A stretch of DNA of 34,549 nucleotides, from the NCBI GenBank assembly GCA_000415505.1, contig KE354184.1, forward strand, positions 1 to 34,549, in the 5' to 3' direction. Below, piece after piece: positions 26,118 to 34,156 of this stretch. The notes under the pieces were generated by a model. That model was not told where the DNA came from. It made no database searches and saw only the letters and a program-made list of their open reading frames with translations. Position 1 is the stretch's first letter, and each line of letters begins with the position of its first letter. The stretch comes from Streptomyces afghaniensis 772 (lineage in GTDB: Bacteria; Actinomycetota; Actinomycetes; Streptomycetales; Streptomycetaceae). The position numbers and the translations under genes are program-made.

Positions 26118-26145
26118 ACCTTGAGCTGGGGCTTGGACGACCTCC

Positions 26146-28551
26146 CTACGAAACCACCGCCGGGTCCGCCGACTTGGGCTTCGCATCGGCGTTGTCTTCG
26201 TCACCCATGGCGATTCCACGCCGCTTTGACACGTACACCGCGCCGACGATCACGAGGAACGCCAGGGCCGCGACCAGGATCCGCACCCCGATGCTCTTGT
26301 CGGCGCCGTAGGAGAACTTGATCACCGCAGGCGCGATGAGCAGCGACACCAGGTTCATGACCTTCAGCAGCGGGTTGATCGCGGGACCGGCGGTGTCCTT
26401 GAAGGGGTCGCCGACGGTGTCGCCGATCACGGTCGCCGCGTGGGCCTCACTGCCCTTGCCTCCGTGGTGGCCGTCCTCGACGAGCTTCTTGGCGTTGTCC
26501 CAGGCGCCACCGGAGTTGGCCAGGAACACCGCCATCAGCGTGCCCGCACCGATCGCGCCCGCCAGGAACGCGCCGAGCGGCCCGACACCGAGCGTGAACC
26601 CGATGAAGATGGGCGCCATCACGGCGAGCAGACCGGGCGTGGCCAGCTCGCGCAACGCGTCCTTGGTGCAGATGTCGACGACCTTGCCGTACTCCGGGGT
26701 CTCGCTGTAGTCCATGATCCCGGGCTTCTCGCGGAACTGCCGCCGGACCTCGTAGACCACGGAACCCGCCGACCGCGACACGGCGTTGATCGCCAGCCCC
26801 GAGAAGAGGAAGACGACCGCCGCGCCCGCGATGAGACCCACGAGGTTGTTGGGCTGCGAGATGTCCATCATCAGGCTCATCGGGGCACCGTCCCCGCTGA
26901 GCTTCTCGCCCACGTCCCGCGCGCCGGTGAAGATCGCGTCACGGTACGACCCGAACAGCGCCGCCGCCGCGAGCACGGCCGTGGCGATCGCGATGCCCTT
27001 GGTGATCGCCTTGGTGGTGTTGCCGACCGCGTCCAGGTTCGTGAGCACCTGCGCGCCCGCGCCCTCGACGTCGCCGGACATCTCCGCGATGCCCTGCGCG
27101 TTGTCGGAGACCGGCCCGAAGGTGTCCATCGCGACGATCACGCCGACCGTGGTGAGCAGGCCGGTGCCCGCCAGCGCCACCGCGAACAGTGCCAGCATGA
27201 TCGACGTACCGCCGAGCAGGAACGCCCCGTACACGCCGAGGCCGATCAACAGGGCGGTGTAGACGGCCGATTCGAGACCCACGGAGATACCGGCGAGGAC
27301 GACGGTGGCCGGGCCGGTGAGCGAGGTCTTGCCGATGTCCCGGACGGGACGCCGGGTGGTCTCGGTGAAGTAGCCGGTCAGTTGCTGGATCAGGGCGGCG
27401 AGCACGATACCGATGGCCACCGCGACGAGCGCGAGGACCCGCGGGTCGCCGTCCTTGCCCGTGATCGCCGCGTCGGTCACGCCGTCGAGCTCCGAGTACT
27501 TCCCGGGCAGGTAGACGAAGACGGCCACGGCCACCAGCACGAGCGAGATCGCCGCGGAGATGAAGAACCCGCGGTTGATGGCGCTCATGCCGCTGCGGTC
27601 GGCCCGCCTCGGCGCCACCGCGAAGATGCCGATCATCGCGGTGATCACACCGATCGCCGGCACGAGCAGCGGGAATCCGAGCCCGGCGTCGCCGAAGGCC
27701 GCCGTGCCCAAGATCAGCGCGGCGACCAGGGTCACGGCGTACGACTCGAAGAGGTCGGCCGCCATGCCCGCGCAGTCGCCGACGTTGTCGCCCACGTTGT
27801 CGGCGATGGTCGCGGCATTGCGCGGGTCGTCCTCCGGAATGCCCTGTTCGACCTTGCCGACCAGGTCGGCGCCGACGTCGGCGGCCTTGGTGAAGATGCC
27901 GCCGCCGACACGCATGAACATCGCGATCAGCGCGGCTCCGAGACCGAAGCCTTCGAGCACCTTCGGCGCGTCGGCCGCGTACACCAGCACCACGCAGGAG
28001 GCGCCCAGCAGGCCGAGGCCCACTGTGAACATGCCGACGACGCCGCCCGTGCGAAATGCGATCTTCATCGCTTTGTGCGATACCGCGGTGAGATCTTTTT
28101 CCGGCTCGCCTGCCGCCGGAGTGGCTTCCCGCGCCGCCGCGGCGACACGCACATTGCTGCGCACGGCGAGCCACATGCCGATATAGCCGGTGGCCGCCGA
28201 GAACGCCGCTCCGATCAGGAAGAACACCGACCGTCCGGCACGCTGATTCCAGTCGTCCGCGGGCAGCAGCATGAGCAGGAAGAACACGACCACGGCGAAT
28301 ACGGCGAGCGTGCGCAGCTGACGTGCCAGATAGGCGTTCGCGCCTTCCTGGACCGCCGCCGCGATCTTCTTCATGCTGTCGGTGCCCTCGCCGGCCGCGA
28401 GTACCTGGCGCACCAGGACGCCCGCGACCACGAGTGCCGCCAGCGCGACGACCGCGATGACCACGACGAGAACGCGGTTGCCATCGGTCAGTACGGCGGC
28501 TGCGAGGTCTGTGGGATGGCCCGACTGTGGTGAGAGAGAAAGCCCCGCCAT
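26146..28551 (-). CDS. hppA: Membrane-bound proton-translocating pyrophosphatase, K+-independent type
   Basis: 801 residues, about 16-17 membrane helices. Couples hydrolysis of pyrophosphate to proton export across the membrane. The pyrophosphate site DVGADLVGKVE is at 225-235, followed by DDPRNAATIADNVGDNVGDC and a second acidic site DNVGD; the C-terminal substrate loop contains GDTVGDPFKDTAGPAINPL. The residue after GNTT near 511-514 is Lys (GNTTKAITKG), the marker of K+-independent H+-pumping enzymes; K+-dependent enzymes have Ala. This agrees with the known S. coelicolor enzyme. AAGGAGG precedes the ATG by 4 bases, so the start is firm. No Na+-pump features were checked further. Confidence 0.96.
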   Translation of the reverse strand: MAGLSLSPQSGHPTDLAAAVLTDGNRVLVVVIAVVALAALVVAGVLVRQVLAAGEGTDSMKKIAAAVQEGANAYLARQLRTLAVFAVVVFFLLMLLPADDWNQRAGRSVFFLIGAAFSAATGYIGMWLAVRSNVRVAAAAREATPAAGEPEKDLTAVSHKAMKIAFRTGGVVGMFTVGLGLLGASCVVLVYAADAPKVLEGFGLGAALIAMFMRVGGGIFTKAADVGADLVGKVEQGIPEDDPRNAATIADNVGDNVGDCAGMAADLFESYAVTLVAALILGTAAFGDAGLGFPLLVPAIGVITAMIGIFAVAPRRADRSGMSAINRGFFISAAISLVLVAVAVFVYLPGKYSELDGVTDAAITGKDGDPRVLALVAVAIGIVLAALIQQLTGYFTETTRRPVRDIGKTSLTGPATVVLAGISVGLESAVYTALLIGLGVYGAFLLGGTSIMLALFAVALAGTGLLTTVGVIVAMDTFGPVSDNAQGIAEMSGDVEGAGAQVLTNLDAVGNTTKAITKGIAIATAVLAAAALFGSYRDAIFTGARDVGEKLSGDGAPMSLMMDISQPNNLVGLIAGAAVVFLFSGLAINAVSRSAGSVVYEVRRQFREKPGIMDYSETPEYGKVVDICTKDALRELATPGLLAVMAPIFIGFTLGVGPLGAFLAGAIGAGTLMAVFLANSGGAWDNAKKLVEDGHHGGKGSEAHAATVIGDTVGDPFKDTAGPAINPLLKVMNLVSLLIAPAVIKFSYGADKSIGVRILVAALAFLVIVGAVYVSKRRGIAMGDEDNADAKPKSADPAVVS

Positions 28552-28767
28552 TCGTCCTCCTTGACGCTTGGGCTGAGCTCAAGATGTGGACGGGATTGTA
28601 GGTACCGGAACCTGATCAAAACAGAGCGCGATAAGCGGAATTGGCCTTCTGAGGTAATGCCCTGAAAGCATTCTCGGACTGCCCTGGAGCATGCGAATGA
28701 TCGTGAACGAATTCACGCGATGAACGGCACAGGAACTACTGTAAAGGCGAGCACTGACACCCGCACA
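28552..28767 (-). promoter_or_regulatory. hppA 5' region
   Basis: AT-richer than its surroundings. The best -10 candidate on the minus strand is TACAAT (within CCTACAATCCC near 28605), without a good -35. Two symmetric elements are visible: a near-palindrome CTTGGGCTGAGCTCAAG at 28567-28583, next to the ribosome site, and CGTGAA-CGAA-TTCACG at 28702-28717. Confidence 0.4.
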
Positions 28768-28801
28768 TGACGAAGGGCCCCACGGGTGGGGCCCTTCGTC
28801 A
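28768..28801 (-). terminator. Strong terminator of the bldG/anti-sigma operon
   Basis: A perfect 15-bp stem TGACGAAGGGCCCCA with its complement around a 4-base loop, about 23 bases after the anti-sigma factor stop. It separates the operon from the hppA promoter. Confidence 0.88.
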
Positions 28802-28824
28802 GGAACGGTGTGCGCGGTGGCTTG

Positions 28825-29262
28825 TCAGGCCAGGATGGTGGGCGGCGGGGTGGTCGGCCATGTCATCTTGATCGACCCGCCGTGCTCCCCCGCGCTGACC
28901 TCGACATCGTCGACGAGCCCGCTGATGACCGCGAGGCCCATCTCGTCCTCCTCGGCCTCACCGTCGGGGTCACCTGGTCCGGCGCCGGGTCCGCGCTCGC
29001 CGGGGACCGCGTGCGGGGCCTCGTCGCCGACCTCGATGGAGAACTGTTTCTCCTCCTCGATCAGCAGCACCTTCACCGGTGCCGAGATCCCGCCGGTCTG
29101 GTGCAGCCCGACGGCCCGCGTGCAGGCCTCGCCGACAGCGAGCCTGACCTCGTCGAGGACGGCCTCGTCCACTCCGGCCCTGCGCGCCACCGCGGCCGCC
29201 ACCAGTCGGGCGGTCCTGACGTGCTCGGGCAGCGCGCTGAAGCGGAGCTCAACGGTGGCCAT
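28825..29262 (-). CDS. RsbW-like anti-sigma factor (HATPase_c), partner of BldG; orthologue of SCO3548
   Basis: 145 residues from the ATG at 29262, with GAGGGGG six bases upstream. A cytoplasmic GHKL-fold protein of the anti-sigma factor type, directly downstream of bldG, the normal partner-switching arrangement: BldG antagonises it and frees its sigma factor. The N-box reads EACTRAVGLH (45-54), where the usual Asn (EAxxNAxxH) is Arg49. The G1 region is EDEMGLAVISGL (105-116). An acidic, Gly/Pro-rich loop at 88-106 replaces the usual ATP-lid length. The N-box Asn normally coordinates Mg2+, so kinase activity on BldG may be reduced (inference). From memory, this protein interacts with BldG in S. 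coelicolor and has been called ApgA. Confidence 0.9.
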   Translation of the reverse strand: MATVELRFSALPEHVRTARLVAAAVARRAGVDEAVLDEVRLAVGEACTRAVGLHQTGGISAPVKVLLIEEEKQFSIEVGDEAPHAVPGERGPGAGPGDPDGEAEEDEMGLAVISGLVDDVEVSAGEHGGSIKMTWPTTPPPTILA

Positions 29263-29371
29263 GCATCCCCCTCGCAACTACGGGCGTGCTTTTCGAGAGG
29301 CTCCGGGCCGCCGAAAGCCCGGGCCCCCTCGGTCTTCACTTCTGCCGAACTCTTGCCGCGACTTCGGCCGG

Positions 29372-29390
29372 CCCGGGCGCGAGGCCCGGG
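29372..29390 (-). terminator. Intercistronic hairpin after bldG, possible attenuator
   Basis: CCCGGGC/GCCCGGG, a perfect 7-bp stem with loop GCGAG, 8 bases past the bldG stop. The 136-bp gap to the anti-sigma start is otherwise structured GC-rich sequence. It fits the reported monocistronic bldG transcript beside a longer one (from memory). Confidence 0.5.
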
Positions 29391-29398
29391 TCCGGTGG

Positions 29399-29740
29399 TC
29401 AGTCGGTCGCCGCCACCGCTTCCTCGACCGAGGTGTGAATCGGGAACACCTTGGTGAGGCCGGTGATGCGGAAGATCTTCAGAATGCGCTCCTGGTTGCA
29501 GACCAGGCGCAGGGAGCCCTCATGGGCCCGCACACGCTTCAGGCCGCCGACCAGCACGCCGAGCCCGGTGGAGTCGAGGAAGTCCACGCCCTCCATGTCG
29601 ACGACAAGGTGGAAACTGCCGTCGTTCACCAGCTCGACCAACTGCTCGCGCAGCTTGGGCGCGGTATATACGTCGATTTCGCCACCGACCCTGACGATCG
29701 TGCGATCGCCCATGGTCTCGGTCGACAGGGACAGGTCCAC
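29399..29740 (-). CDS. bldG: Anti-anti-sigma factor BldG (STAS domain)
   Basis: 113 residues, the exact family length, from the GTG at 29740 with GGAGG four bases upstream. A single STAS domain: [19 protein letters not shown] at the start and the phosphorylation loop [16 protein letters not shown], where Ser57 is the phosphorylated serine. Unphosphorylated BldG binds anti-sigma factors and releases sigma factors needed for aerial growth and antibiotic production; bldG mutants of S. coelicolor are bald. Its cognate-position partner follows downstream. Divergent from the helicase gene. Confidence 0.98.
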   Translation of the reverse strand: MDLSLSTETMGDRTIVRVGGEIDVYTAPKLREQLVELVNDGSFHLVVDMEGVDFLDSTGLGVLVGGLKRVRAHEGSLRLVCNQERILKIFRITGLTKVFPIHTSVEEAVAATD

Positions 29741-29900
29741 GGATCCTCCAGCACCTTGCTATCGAGCGGTCGCCCTTGGGGCACCTCGGCTTCGTCCCCT
29801 GGACGGTTCGCCAGCCGCGATGGCATTCAATCACTTACGGGCAGGCGTGCACGACGCCTTGGCTCCATTGTCCGTCACGCCAGTGACACACTCGGTGCCG
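29741..29900. promoter_or_regulatory. Divergent promoter region of bldG and the helicase gene
   Basis: 160 bp with lower GC3 than the flanking genes and no clear consensus pair. Toward the helicase, CACACT lies 8 bases before the ATG at 29901 with no Shine-Dalgarno site, so a leaderless start is possible. An upstream ATG at 29820 is in frame but the stretch 29820-29900 has poor codon bias and a TTA codon. Confidence 0.45.
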
Positions 29901-32342
29901 ATGGCCAAGAATCACCGATCCGATGGACCCCCGACGGACCCCGCCTCCCGACCCGCGCCGGGCGCGGTCCTGGACCGGCTCGCGTCCGGTCCGAGCAGGG
30001 CTTCGCGCATTACTCATACGGAGCACTTGCCCCCGCGCGAGGGTCGGCATGCCGTCTGGTCGGAACGGATCCGCGCGGAGGTCGTGGCGGCCGTGCAGGC
30101 CGCGGGCATCGAGCACCCCTGGGCCCATCAGGCGCGCGCGGCGGAGCACGCGCTGGACGGCGAATCGGTCGTCGTCGCCACCGGCACGGCCTCCGGCAAG
30201 TCCCTGGCCTACCTCGTGCCGGTCCTGTCCACCCTCCTGGACGGCGCCGAGGCCCCGAACGGCCGCGGCGCGACCGCCCTCTACCTCGCCCCCACCAAGG
30301 CCCTTGCGGCGGATCAGTGCCGCTCCGTGAAGGAACTTTCACATCCGTTGGGCCATTCGGTACGCACGGCCGTGTACGACGGCGACACTCCGTTCGAAGA
30401 GCGCGAGTGGATCCGCCAGTACGCCAACTACGTCCTGACCAACCCGGACATGCTGCACCGCGGCATCCTGCCGTCCCACCCCCGCTGGTCCTCCTTCCTG
30501 AAGTCGCTGAAGTACGTCGTCGTCGACGAGTGCCACACCTACCGCGGCGTCTTCGGCTCGCACGTCGCCCAGGTGTTGCGCCGGCTGCGGCGCCTGTGCG
30601 CCCGCTACGGCTCCTCACCCGTGTTCCTGCTGGCCTCCGCCACTGCCGCCGAGCCCGCGGTGGCCGCCCGCCGCCTCACCGGTCTGCCGGTGGTGGAGGT
30701 CGCCGACGATGCCTCCCCGCGTGGTGAACTGGTGTTCGCACTCTGGGAACCGCCGCTGACCGAGCTGCACGGCGAGAAGGGCGCCCCCGTCCGCCGCACG
30801 GCCACCGCCGAGGCCGCCGACCTGCTCACCGACCTCACCGTGCAGGGCGTGCGCTCGGTCGCCTTCGTGCGGTCCCGGCGCGGTGCCGAGCTGATTTCCG
30901 TCATCTCCCAGGAGCGACTGGCCGAGGTCGACCGGTCGCTGGCCCGGCGTGTCGCGGCGTACCGGGGCGGTTATCTGCCGGAAGAGCGCCGCGCACTCGA
31001 ACAAGCCCTCCATTCGGGTGAACTGCTGGGCCTCGCCGCGACGAACGCCCTCGAACTCGGCATCGACATCTCCGGCCTGGACGCGGTCGTCATCGCCGGC
31101 TACCCGGGCACACGCGCCTCCCTGTGGCAGCAGGCGGGCCGGGCCGGGCGGTCCGGGCAGGGGGCGCTGGCTGTCCTGGTCGCCCGTGACGACCCGCTGG
31201 ACACCTTCCTCGTCCACCACCCGGAGGCCCTGTTCGACCAGCCCGTCGAGTCGACGGTCCTCGACCCGGACAACCCCTACGTGCTGGCCCCGCACCTGTG
31301 TGCGGCCGCCGAGGAACTGCCCCTGACGGACGAGGACCTCGACCTGTTCGGCCCGGCCTGCGAGGACCTCCTTCCCCAGCTCGAAGCCGCCAAGCTGCTG
31401 CGCCGCCGCACCAAGGCCTGGCACTGGACCCGCCGCGAGCGGGCAGCCGACCTCACCGACATCCGCGGTGAGGGCGGGCGCCCGGTCCAGGTCGTCGAGG
31501 CCGGCACGGGCCGGTTGCTCGGCACGGTCGACGCGGGCGCCGCGCACTCGACCGTCCACGAGGGGGCGGTCCACCTCCACCAGGGCAGCACGTACCTGGT
31601 GCGGTCGCTGGACCTGGAGGACTCCGTCGCCCTCGTCGAGGAGGCAGCCCCGCCCTACTCCACGGTCGCCCGCGACACGACGTCGATCTCCGTGCTGGAA
31701 ACGGACGTCGAGGTCCCCTGGGGCGACGGCCGCCTCTGCTACGGCTCCGTCGAGGTCACCAACCAGGTCGTCTCCTTCCTCCGCAGACGGCTCATGACCG
31801 GTGAGGTGCTGGGCGAGACGAAACTCGACCTCCCTCCTCGTACGCTGCGCACCCGGGCCGTGTGGTGGACCGTCACCGAGGACCAGCTCGACCGCGCGCG
31901 GATCAACCCGGAGATCCTCGGCGGCTCCCTGCACGCCGCCGAGCACGCGTCGATCGGCCTGCTGCCCCTCTTCGCGACCTGCGACCGCTGGGACATCGGC
32001 GGCGTGTCGATCCCGCTCCACCCCGACACGCTCCTGCCCACGGTCTTCGTCTACGACGGCCACCCCGGCGGCGCGGGCTTCGCTGAGCGCGCCTTCCACA
32101 CCGCCCGCACCTGGCTGACCGCCACCCGCCAGGCCATCGCCTCCTGCGAGTGCGACGCCGGCTGCCCGTCCTGCATCCAGTCTCCCAAGTGCGGCAACGG
32201 CAACGACCCGCTGCACAAGAGGGGCGCGGTGCGGCTGCTCACGGTGCTGCTGGAGGGGGCTCCCGAGGAGAAGGAGGCGGAGGCGCAGGAGCGGCCGACG
32301 GAAGGCCCGAGGGAACCGACGGAGGCCCCGCCCGCGCCCTGA
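29901..32342 (+). CDS. DEAD/DECH-box helicase with C-terminal zinc (DUF1998/MZB) domain, MrfA/YprA-like
   Basis: 813 residues from the ATG at 29901 (an ATG at 29820 would add 27 residues). Superfamily 2 helicase: Walker A VVATGTASGKS near 91-101, motif II VDECH near 209, SAT motif III (LASATAAEP), and motif VI QQAGRAGRSGQ. The C-terminal region carries CECDAGCPSCIQSPKCGNGN (about 751-770), the four-cysteine zinc site of the DUF1998/MZB domain. This matches Bacillus MrfA/YprA-type helicases, implicated in mitomycin C damage repair; the same role here is inferred. The last ~35 residues are Glu/Pro-rich and overlap the 3' end of the convergent pilus gene by 104 bp. It corresponds to SCO3550 in S. 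coelicolor (from memory). Confidence 0.93.
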   Translation: MAKNHRSDGPPTDPASRPAPGAVLDRLASGPSRASRITHTEHLPPREGRHAVWSERIRAEVVAAVQAAGIEHPWAHQARAAEHALDGESVVVATGTASGKSLAYLVPVLSTLLDGAEAPNGRGATALYLAPTKALAADQCRSVKELSHPLGHSVRTAVYDGDTPFEEREWIRQYANYVLTNPDMLHRGILPSHPRWSSFLKSLKYVVVDECHTYRGVFGSHVAQVLRRLRRLCARYGSSPVFLLASATAAEPAVAARRLTGLPVVEVADDASPRGELVFALWEPPLTELHGEKGAPVRRTATAEAADLLTDLTVQGVRSVAFVRSRRGAELISVISQERLAEVDRSLARRVAAYRGGYLPEERRALEQALHSGELLGLAATNALELGIDISGLDAVVIAGYPGTRASLWQQAGRAGRSGQGALAVLVARDDPLDTFLVHHPEALFDQPVESTVLDPDNPYVLAPHLCAAAEELPLTDEDLDLFGPACEDLLPQLEAAKLLRRRTKAWHWTRRERAADLTDIRGEGGRPVQVVEAGTGRLLGTVDAGAAHSTVHEGAVHLHQGSTYLVRSLDLEDSVALVEEAAPPYSTVARDTTSISVLETDVEVPWGDGRLCYGSVEVTNQVVSFLRRRLMTGEVLGETKLDLPPRTLRTRAVWWTVTEDQLDRARINPEILGGSLHAAEHASIGLLPLFATCDRWDIGGVSIPLHPDTLLPTVFVYDGHPGGAGFAERAFHTARTWLTATRQAIASCECDAGCPSCIQSPKCGNGNDPLHKRGAVRLLTVLLEGAPEEKEAEAQERPTEGPREPTEAPPAP

Positions 32343-32730
32343 CCTCCGCCGTGAACGGCCCCCGGCCCGACGCCGCCGTCACGTCCGAGGTCTCTCCGAC
32401 GACCTCGCACCGCACGAGCCGGACGCCCTGTGCCCGGGCCACCCGGCCGGCCCGGGCGCAGGCCGCCGTACCGCCCTCGGCCCAGTGGTCCGCCGCCGCG
32501 AGCGCCGCGAGATCCGCACCGCCCGCCGCACGGTGCCGGATCACGACGGCCTGCCCCAGCGCGAGGACGACGCCGAACACCACGCACAGGACGGCGATCG
32601 CCCCGGCACTCCAGACGGTGGCGGACCCCTGGTCCGATGCGACACCTCGCAACGGCCTGCGCCCCGCCTCCCGGCGCCCCGCGTCCCGGCGCCTCGCACC
32701 CCGCCCCCGCCTCTGCGGCCGCCGTCTCAT
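32239..32730 (-). CDS. Rv3654c-family TadE-like protein
   Basis: 163 residues. An Arg-rich N-terminus (about 30 residues) is followed by GSATVWSAGAIAVLCVVFGV and a hydrophobic helix, then GQAVVIRHRAAGGADLAALA and AADHWAEGGTAACARAGRVA, the pattern of the small pseudopilin-like proteins called Rv3654c-family or helicase/secretion-neighbourhood TadE-like. The C-terminal tail is Pro/Ser-rich. It starts in an ATGA overlap with the TadE gene upstream and ends tail-to-tail inside the helicase gene. Role inferred: minor pilin or pilus assembly factor. Confidence 0.85.
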   Translation of the reverse strand: MRRRPQRRGRGARRRDAGRREAGRRPLRGVASDQGSATVWSAGAIAVLCVVFGVVLALGQAVVIRHRAAGGADLAALAAADHWAEGGTAACARAGRVARAQGVRLVRCEVVGETSDVTAASGRGPFTAEVRARAGPPSVPSGLPSAAPAPPPPSPREPPPAAP

Positions 32731-33092
32731 GTGCCCACCCCCACCGTCTCCTCCACCGACGCCACGGCCTCCTCCCGCACGGCGAAGGACAGGCCGCGCA
32801 GTACCGGCGGCTCGGCCACGACGACCACCCGGACATGTTCCGCGCCCCGGTCGACGGTGACCTTCGCGCCGGGCGGTGCCGCCTCACGGGTCAGTCGCAC
32901 GACCGCGTCGGGCGGGTCCTGGCGGGCCGCCGCGCGGGCGCCCGTCCTCGCCGCGTCCACGCACTGGATCTGCGCGGCCACGACCAGCAGTCCCCACACC
33001 AGCGCCATCGCGAACATCACCAGCACGGGCAGCACCACGGCCGACTCCGCCGTGACGAACCCCCGGTCCGCGCCCCGCTCACATCCGCGCAT
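32727..33092 (-). CDS. TadE-family protein (minor pseudopilin)
   Basis: 121 residues. Basic N-terminus, then GFVTAESAVVLPVLVMFAMA, with the Glu and hydrophobic helix expected for TadE-type prepilin-like proteins, and VQCVDAARTGARAAARQD-like residues after the helix. The C-terminus is a globular beta domain (AKVTVDRGAEHVRVVVVAEP). Membrane or pilus-associated. The start ATG at 33092 overlaps the DUF4244 gene by 14 bp and is preceded by GAAGGAAG. It overlaps the next gene by ATGA, so these are one operon. Confidence 0.88.
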   Translation of the reverse strand: MRGCERGADRGFVTAESAVVLPVLVMFAMALVWGLLVVAAQIQCVDAARTGARAAARQDPPDAVVRLTREAAPPGAKVTVDRGAEHVRVVVVAEPPVLRGLSFAVREEAVASVEETVGVGT

Positions 33093-33288
33093 CGAGGGCT
33101 TCCTTCACGATGTTCTGGAGCTCCGCGCTGACCGCGCCACTCGTGACGACCTTGTAGAGCACCACCGCGAAGGCCACCGCCGCGACGATTCCCATCGCGT
33201 ACTCGGACGTGACCATCCCCGCGTCCCTCCGTGCCGCACGCGCCCCGCACACCAGGGCACCCACCCGTGCCCGTACCGCCTGATACAT
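33079..33288 (-). CDS. DUF4244 protein, probable Flp-type pilin
   Basis: 69 residues from the ATG at 33288, chosen because GGGGG precedes it by 5 bases; the frame is open to 33378 but the extension looks non-coding. After a basic segment (CGARAARRDAG) comes MVTSEYAMGIVAAVAFAVVL, with a Glu in the position typical of prepilin helices, then YKVVTSGAVSAELQNIV. The small size and the setting beside TadB, TadC and TadE suggest the major pilin of a reduced Tad/Flp system (inference). A cleavage motif similar to Gly/Glu processing sites cannot be placed with certainty. Confidence 0.85.
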   Translation of the reverse strand: MYQAVRARVGALVCGARAARRDAGMVTSEYAMGIVAAVAFAVVLYKVVTSGAVSAELQNIVKEALDARM

Positions 33289-33304
33289 CTCGACCCCCGT
33301 GGGA

Positions 33305-33317
33305 AAGTTCCGAACTT
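33305..33317. promoter_or_regulatory. Perfect 13-bp palindrome upstream of the pilin gene
   Basis: AAGTTC-C-GAACTT, 17 bp before the DUF4244 start, in the 79-bp gap after the TadC-like gene. It may be an operator, or a small hairpin in the pilin leader. Confidence 0.35.
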
Positions 33318-33367
33318 CTGTTGCCAACCGCTGACTTGTTCCGCCGCTGATCCGGGTCTTTGCCGCC

Positions 33368-34156
33368 TCACGCACCACCCCCTCCGAGCACCCCGCCCGC
33401 GAGCCCGATCACCACGGGCAGCACGCCGACCGCGATGAACGCGGGCAGGAAGCACAGCCCGACCGGCGCGCTGACCATGACGCCCACTCGGCGCGCCCTG
33501 GCCGTCGCGGCGCGCCCCCAGTCGGCACGGACCTCGGCGGCGAGGCGTGCGACCGGCGTGGCGGCGGGCAGTCCGGACACATCGGCCCGTTCGAGCAGCC
33601 GGGCCAGGCCTCCGGCGCCCGGGAGGGCGGCCAGCCTCCGCCAGGCCGGGCCCGGTTCGCCGCCCAGCCGTACCTCAGCCGCACCGTGGGCGAGGGCGTC
33701 GCCCACCGGGCCGCCCAGGGCCTCGCCCACCGCCTGTGCGGCGACCACCGGGCCGGCGCCCGCCGCGATGCAGGCAGCCAGCAGGTCGGCGGCCAGGGGC
33801 AGTTGCCGCGCTGCCTCGGCGAGGTCGGGTGCCCGCGTGTCCGCACCGGCCGCCTCCTGCCGCAGCCGCCACCGCCACATCCCCACCGCGCCGGCCAGTC
33901 CGACGGCGACGCCGACCGGGCCGCCGATCAGCGCCCAGCCGGCGCATGCCACGCCGACGGGCACCGACCATCTGCGCGCGGCCCGGCTCCAGGCGAGGCG
34001 CGGGGCCGGAGCGGTCGCTTCGCGGGGCGACAGCTCGGCCAGCCGACGCCGCATCCTGCGGCGGCGCCCCGCCTCCTCGAGCCGGCACACCGACCACCGG
34101 AGAACCAGCAGAACCCCCACCGTTACCCCCAGCCTGTGGACAACTTCCCCGCTCAT
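33368..34156 (-). CDS. TadC-like inner membrane protein (type II secretion F family)
   Basis: 262 residues from the ATG at 34156, which overlaps the stop of the upstream TadB-like gene (ATGA). Several membrane helices (VTVGVLLVLRWSV; WALIGGPVGVAVGLAGAVGM; VGLCFLPAFIAVGVLPVVIG). The T2SSF domain lies between (LPLAADLLAACIAAGAGPVV, then EPGPAWRRLAALPGAGGLAR). It forms the inner membrane platform of the Tad pilus with TadB. Confidence 0.85.
   Translation of the reverse strand: MSGEVVHRLGVTVGVLLVLRWSVCRLEEAGRRRRMRRRLAELSPREATAPAPRLAWSRAARRWSVPVGVACAGWALIGGPVGVAVGLAGAVGMWRWRLRQEAAGADTRAPDLAEAARQLPLAADLLAACIAAGAGPVVAAQAVGEALGGPVGDALAHGAAEVRLGGEPGPAWRRLAALPGAGGLARLLERADVSGLPAATPVARLAAEVRADWGRAATARARRVGVMVSAPVGLCFLPAFIAVGVLPVVIGLAGGVLGGGGA

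Noticed and set aside
29820-29900. Upstream start of the helicase with a TTA (bldA) codon at 29835-29837
   Set aside because: Codon bias is poor over these 27 codons and there is no ribosome site, so the TTA is probably in the promoter region. The conserved-looking peptide keeps this open.
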